The position numbers were made by a program, and so were the translations under genes. Shown piece by piece: positions 60,878-64,000 of a stretch of 64,000 nt of DNA; the stretch's first letter is position 1; the number at the start of each line of letters is the position of its first letter. The DNA is taken from NCBI RefSeq assembly GCF_900609045.1, contig NZ_UXAV01000019.1, forward strand, positions 1-64,000, in the 5' to 3' direction. Under the pieces are notes generated by a model. The model saw only the letters and a list, made by a program, of their open reading frames with translations, searched no databases and had not been told where the DNA came from. Source of the DNA: Filibacter tadaridae (GTDB lineage Bacteria; Bacillota; Bacilli; Bacillales_A; Planococcaceae).

Positions 60878-61207
60878 TTGCTTATTAAAAATAAAATTTT
60901 GCGCGGCAAGATACTTGATAACGAAACCCGTTGTGCGCATTATCATATGGAAATCGATCGGATCGCCATTAAGTTTTATTGTTGTGACACCTATTATCCT
61001 TGTTATCAATGTCATGATGAGGATGGTTGCGGGAAACCGGCAGTATGGCCAAAAGATCAATTCGATAAAAAAGCGATTCTATGTGGAGGCTGCGGCCATG
61101 AATTGACTATTTCGGAATACTTGAATTGTAAGTCTGAATGTCCCGCTTGTTTGGCGGAATTTAATCCCGGTTGTAGTCTTCACCGGGACTTGTATTTTGA
61201 AACATGA
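60878..61207 (+). CDS. CHY zinc-finger protein
   Basis: A 109-aa zinc-binding protein. Its ligands match the CHY finger pattern: CAHYH near residue 18, then CC, CYQCHDEDGC, CGGCGHELTI and CKSECPACLAEFNPGCSLH. I place the start at TTG 60878, 7 bases after AAAGGGG; a longer frame from 60773 would overlap the FhuF-like gene. In eukaryotes the domain occurs in RING ligases such as Pirh2; bacterial stand-alone versions have no known role. Downstream stands a strong terminator. Confidence 0.82.
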   Translation: MLIKNKILRGKILDNETRCAHYHMEIDRIAIKFYCCDTYYPCYQCHDEDGCGKPAVWPKDQFDKKAILCGGCGHELTISEYLNCKSECPACLAEFNPGCSLHRDLYFET

Positions 61208-61249
61208 AAAAGAAGCACTTTCCGCCTTTGGAAAAGTGCTTCTTTTTCT
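61206..61249. terminator. Bidirectional terminator
   Basis: AAAAAGAAGCACTTT-C pairs with G-AAAGTGCTTCTTTTT. It serves the CHY gene from the left and the AI-2E-type permease gene from the right. Confidence 0.9.
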
Positions 61250-61255
61250 AGAATT

Positions 61256-62344
61256 CTATATTGTCTTCGTCGCAGCTTGCTTGATTTCCCGCCGTCTTGC
61301 GTAAATATTGCTCACTATCGCTTTGCCGACCGCATACGTTGGGATAGCAACGATAATACCGACAAAACCAGCGATATTTCCTGCTGCTAAAATAACGGTG
61401 ATGACTGTCAACGGATGGATATTCAGTGATTTACCCATCACATTCGGTGTGATGAAGTTACTTTCCACTTGTTGTGCAACAACCATTACAATCGCAACGC
61501 CAATACCCACTTTAGGGTCCTGGATGAAACCGATGATCAGCGCTGGCACAACGGATATCCACGGTCCAATGAATGGAATAAGGTTCATGAATAGCCCGAA
61601 AATGGCTAGCAATAATGCATACTCAAGCCCAATAATTAGATAACCGATAAGTAACACGACACCTACAAAAAAGCTGATAAGCATTTGCCCTTGGATATAC
61701 GAACGAAGAACGTTGTCAATGTCATGTAATGTTTTCTTTATCCATTCACGACGTTCTCCCGAAAAGAAATTATATATGAACGGTGCAAACTTTTCGTGAT
61801 CTTTCAACATGAAGATAAAGAAGAATGGTACAAGAACTAGTAAAAACATAGCTTGGAAAAATGATTGCAAGAACTGAACAATCCATTTTCCGAATTTCAT
61901 CGCAATCGATTGTGCGGAATCTGCAGCACTATCAATTGAATTCTGGAGTTTTTCCGGTAAATTCTTTTTTTCTTGTAATAAGACATCTTTCATTTGATCT
62001 ACTTCTGTTGCGATTGTAGGCGCATTTTCAACCAGATTATTGACCTGTTTTGTCACTGGCGGTCCTATGATAGAGATGAAAATCCACACAACGATACCGA
62101 GGCTCGCAATAATCGCCAAAATACTGCCCCATCTAGGTACTTTTCTTTTCTCCAGAAAACGTTGCAATGGTTCGGTTATGTAATACAGAACACCGCCGAG
62201 CAATAACGGTAAGAAGATTACTTTTGCAATAATAACGAGTGGATCGAAAACCCATATGATGCCCACAAAGTATTTAATAATCAGCAAGACTAGTAAAATC
62301 CCTACGCCGACTTGAAACCATAACTTTTTCGTCAAAACTGTCAC
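61256..62344 (-). CDS. AI-2E (PerM/YtvI-like) family transporter
   Basis: A 362-aa membrane protein with seven or eight helices, of the AI-2E family. Family features are PLLLGGVLYYITEPLQRFLE near residue 50, a soluble amphipathic insert (about 105-150) and the closing GLFMNLIPFIGPWISVVPAL near 235. Relatives export autoinducer-2 or act as sodium/proton antiporters; which applies is unknown. It is monocistronic. Confidence 0.85.
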   Translation of the reverse strand: MTVLTKKLWFQVGVGILLVLLIIKYFVGIIWVFDPLVIIAKVIFLPLLLGGVLYYITEPLQRFLEKRKVPRWGSILAIIASLGIVVWIFISIIGPPVTKQVNNLVENAPTIATEVDQMKDVLLQEKKNLPEKLQNSIDSAADSAQSIAMKFGKWIVQFLQSFFQAMFLLVLVPFFFIFMLKDHEKFAPFIYNFFSGERREWIKKTLHDIDNVLRSYIQGQMLISFFVGVVLLIGYLIIGLEYALLLAIFGLFMNLIPFIGPWISVVPALIIGFIQDPKVGIGVAIVMVVAQQVESNFITPNVMGKSLNIHPLTVITVILAAGNIAGFVGIIVAIPTYAVGKAIVSNIYARRREIKQAATKTI

Positions 62345-62446
62345 TTCCTCATCAACCGATATTTACAAGTTTATAGTTTAAAGTATACGTTGTTATACGG
62401 ATAGTGTCGAAGGAAGTTTCAAGACTTTACCTTTAGTCGTTAAAAA

Positions 62447-62602
62447 TTGTACGGCTTGGCTGGTGCTCCGAGTATCGCATTTAATGCCCCATTCGAAGGA
62501 TATACGAGTGTGAAAGACCGTATTCTTGAACTCTCTTCTTATTTTCAAACCCCAGTTCACCTTTATCCCGTATTAACGGGCAGCGAGATTCCCTCTGAGT
62601 AA
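62447..62602 (+). pseudogene. Possible 3' remnant of a lost gene
   Basis: A 51-codon frame before TAA 62602 has protein-like composition (GAPSIAFNAPFEGYTSVKDR, then ILELSSYF and VHLYPVL). It has no ribosome site and is preceded by a stop in frame, so it looks like the tail of a deleted gene. It also contains the 22-bp segment shared with the purC leader. The gap 62345-62667 otherwise holds no gene. Confidence 0.35.
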
Positions 62603-62667
62603 CTAACCTCATATGTTACAATACTCAGTATCAAAGCCACTATCTTATCGAAAGGGGTTTTATTCTT

Positions 62668-62937
62668 ATGAACGAATTTGAACTTTGTCCTCGTTTCGAA
62701 AAAGTCATTTCCATTCTTGGCCCACGTTGGACTGCACTTATTTTGTATCAGTTGATGGCAGGTCCGCGGCACTTCCGCATAATGACCGAGAAACTTGGTG
62801 TCAGCGGTAAAACGTTATCGGAGCGATTAAAAGATCTTGAACAACAAGACTTAAGCATTCGAAACGTCCATCCTGAAACGCCCGTGCTCATCGAGTATGC
62901 ATTAACTGAAAAAGGGATGTCACAGACATGGATTTAA
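62668..62937 (+). CDS. HxlR-family regulator, C-terminally short
   Basis: An 89-aa winged-helix regulator with ISILGPRWTALILYQLMAGP, HFRIMTEKLGVSGKTLSERL and YALTEKG. The Cys at residue 7 matches the redox-sensing Cys of HypR/YodB-type members. It stops about 10-20 residues earlier than usual, missing the last dimer helix (the part after LTEKG is just MSQTWI). It may be truncated or still functional. It precedes lrgA in the same direction, so it might regulate the holin-like genes. Confidence 0.78.
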   Translation: MNEFELCPRFEKVISILGPRWTALILYQLMAGPRHFRIMTEKLGVSGKTLSERLKDLEQQDLSIRNVHPETPVLIEYALTEKGMSQTWI

Positions 62938-62975
62938 CCCAAAACTATATACGAGTTAGAAATAGGATAAATCCT

Positions 62976-63359
62976 ATGAGGTTTATAAAACAATTATCCC
63001 AAGTACTCATATTGTACGGCTTTTTCCTCGTAGGTGGATGGCTCCAAAGTGGATTGCATATACCGCTGCCCGGAAGTATCCTTGGACTGTTACTGTTATG
63101 GGCAGCTTTATCGTTGAAAGTCGTTTCTTTAAAATGGGTTGAATCGGGCGCCTACTTATTTCTATCTGTACTACCTGTCTTTTTTCTTCCCGCAACGGTT
63201 GGCGTAATGAATTATGGCCATGTCTTTACAGGTAAAGGATTCTTTCTGATACCGATTACAATCGGCAGTACGTTCATGACAATGTGGATCGCCAGTTTTG
63301 TCAGCCAAGCCATTGCCAGACGTACAGAAAAAAGAAGGGCGGGTTCGAAATGCAGCTAA
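62976..63359 (+). CDS. lrgA: LrgA/CidA-family holin-like protein
   Basis: A 127-aa membrane protein with four helices, typical of LrgA/CidA: LYGFFLVGGWLQ at the N-terminus, IPLPGSILGLLLLW near residue 35 and LPVFFLPATVGVMNY near 68. I place the start at ATG 62976, 8 bases after AGGA, giving the usual N-terminus; ATG 62928 is an alternative. LrgAB proteins affect autolysis and pyruvate uptake. It overlaps the next gene by 10 bp. Confidence 0.88.
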   Translation: MRFIKQLSQVLILYGFFLVGGWLQSGLHIPLPGSILGLLLLWAALSLKVVSLKWVESGAYLFLSVLPVFFLPATVGVMNYGHVFTGKGFFLIPITIGSTFMTMWIASFVSQAIARRTEKRRAGSKCS

Positions 63360-64000
63360 TACTACTCGCCATTCTTTTTATCTTTTTGACAATCGCTATT
63401 TACAGCGTGATGACTCTTGTCTACGTCAAATACCATAATCCATTTCTAATTCCGATTTTGACAACGACAATTGCTCTCATCATTGTGCTCCTTCTGTTCA
63501 ATGTTCCCTATGAAACGTATATGATTGGCGGAAAGTGGATTGATAAGCTACTGGGACCAGCCATTGTAGCTTTAGCCATTCCTTTATACAAACAGCGCAA
63601 ACTATTGAAGCAGTATCTATATCCTATACTTGGCGGCGTAACGGCTGGCATCATTATAGGCATGGTAAGTGGCATTTTTTTCGCGAAAATACTTGGGTTT
63701 TCAAAAGAAATCGTACTCTCCATCCTTCCAAAATCAATCACGACACCAATCGCTATGCAGATTTCAGATCAATTAGGTGGCATCCCTTCCTTGGCAACTG
63801 TCTTTGTCATCATTGCGGGGCTCGTGGGGGTAATATTCGTGCAGCCCTTTTTCAATTTTTCCCGTATTGATAGTGCGATTGGTCGCGGTATCGGACTTGG
63901 TGTGGCAGCGCATGCGCTTGGTACCTCGAAGGCAATTGAATACGGTGAGCAGGAAGCATCCATGAGTTCAGTGGCAATGACACTTTCCGCCATTCTTGGT
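63350..64000 (+). CDS. lrgB: LrgB/CidB-family membrane protein, cut by window end
   Basis: The first 217 codons are visible and no stop is reached. The protein has LrgB features: FLIPILTTTIALIIVL near residue 31, LLGPAIVALAIPLYKQ near 66, ILPKSITTPIAMQISDQLGG near 124 and GVAAHALGTSKAIE near 187. It partners LrgA in the membrane. The start ATG 63350 overlaps the lrgA stop region, which suggests coupled translation. Confidence 0.9.
   Translation, partial: MQLILLAILFIFLTIAIYSVMTLVYVKYHNPFLIPILTTTIALIIVLLLFNVPYETYMIGGKWIDKLLGPAIVALAIPLYKQRKLLKQYLYPILGGVTAGIIIGMVSGIFFAKILGFSKEIVLSILPKSITTPIAMQISDQLGGIPSLATVFVIIAGLVGVIFVQPFFNFSRIDSAIGRGIGLGVAAHALGTSKAIEYGEQEASMSSVAMTLSAILG

Overview
The window looks like a chromosomal segment of a low-GC Gram-positive bacterium of the order Bacillales, most likely a Planococcaceae member close to Sporosarcina. 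This is inferred from gene content and order: a liaI-H-F-S-R envelope stress operon, a Bacillus-type TerD/TerC/YceG/TelA cluster, a SAM-riboswitch metY-metX-hom operon, YeeI, YkvS and YlbC homologues, strong AGGAGG-type ribosome sites and frequent TTG/GTG starts. No rRNA, tRNA, prophage or intact insertion sequence is seen. There is one decayed P-type ATPase gene and several families of small intergenic repeats.

Layout. 1-8.3 kb: a GC-rich 41-bp tandem array at the left edge, two very small membrane-protein genes, a pentapeptide-repeat protein, RlmA-type rRNA methyltransferase, a YlbC-like CAP protein, SodC-type lipoprotein, a stand-alone purC, the ATPase remnant with a Crp/Fnr regulator, and YeeI. 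8.3-18.6 kb: a ten-gene leftward tellurite-resistance-type (Ter) operon. It has three TerD paralogues, TerC, a five-gene module predicted to make a nucleoside-like metabolite (TIM-barrel C-C lyase, PRTase-TRSP, PRTase-PELOTA, HAD phosphatase, YceG) and TelA, with a candidate ECF sigma promoter upstream. 18.6-26 kb: GrpB, an RlmI-like methyltransferase, a permuted NlpC-like protein, a Mn-type ABC importer, UppP and DedA. 26-31.4 kb: a fatty-acid beta-oxidation operon. 31.6-35.1 kb: the lia operon. 35.1-44.8 kb: a 17-copy phased repeat array, DinB, a CPBP protease, a VanRS-like two-component operon with a hidden 59-aa membrane protein, an EamA transporter, preQ1-riboswitch-controlled queT and a BCCT transporter. 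44.8-48.4 kb: methionine/homoserine operon. 48.5-58.7 kb: plsY-like gene, a CstR-type persulfide-sensing locus, pepT, an aromatic/sulfonate-type ABC transporter, and a rhodanese plus a CstB-like persulfide dioxygenase. 58.7-64 kb: acetyl-CoA hydrolase/transferase, FhuF-like and CHY zinc-finger proteins, an AI-2E family permease, HxlR regulator and lrgA/lrgB (cut by the window end).

How parts connect. Two identical-format palindromes (TATACC-N6-GGTATA) lie in front of cstR and of the cstB-like gene about 8 kb apart, suggesting one persulfide-responsive regulon. Envelope and metal stress functions (ter, lia, mnt, uppP, VanRS-like, lrgAB) are common in the window. The most unusual feature is a set of four intergenic arrays with unrelated 8-9 bp cores. 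Three of them (1-240, 2775-2886, 35182-35517) share a spacing of about 20.5 bp, in effect 82 bp per four cores; the fourth (53846-53897) is short and spaced 23 and 21 bp.
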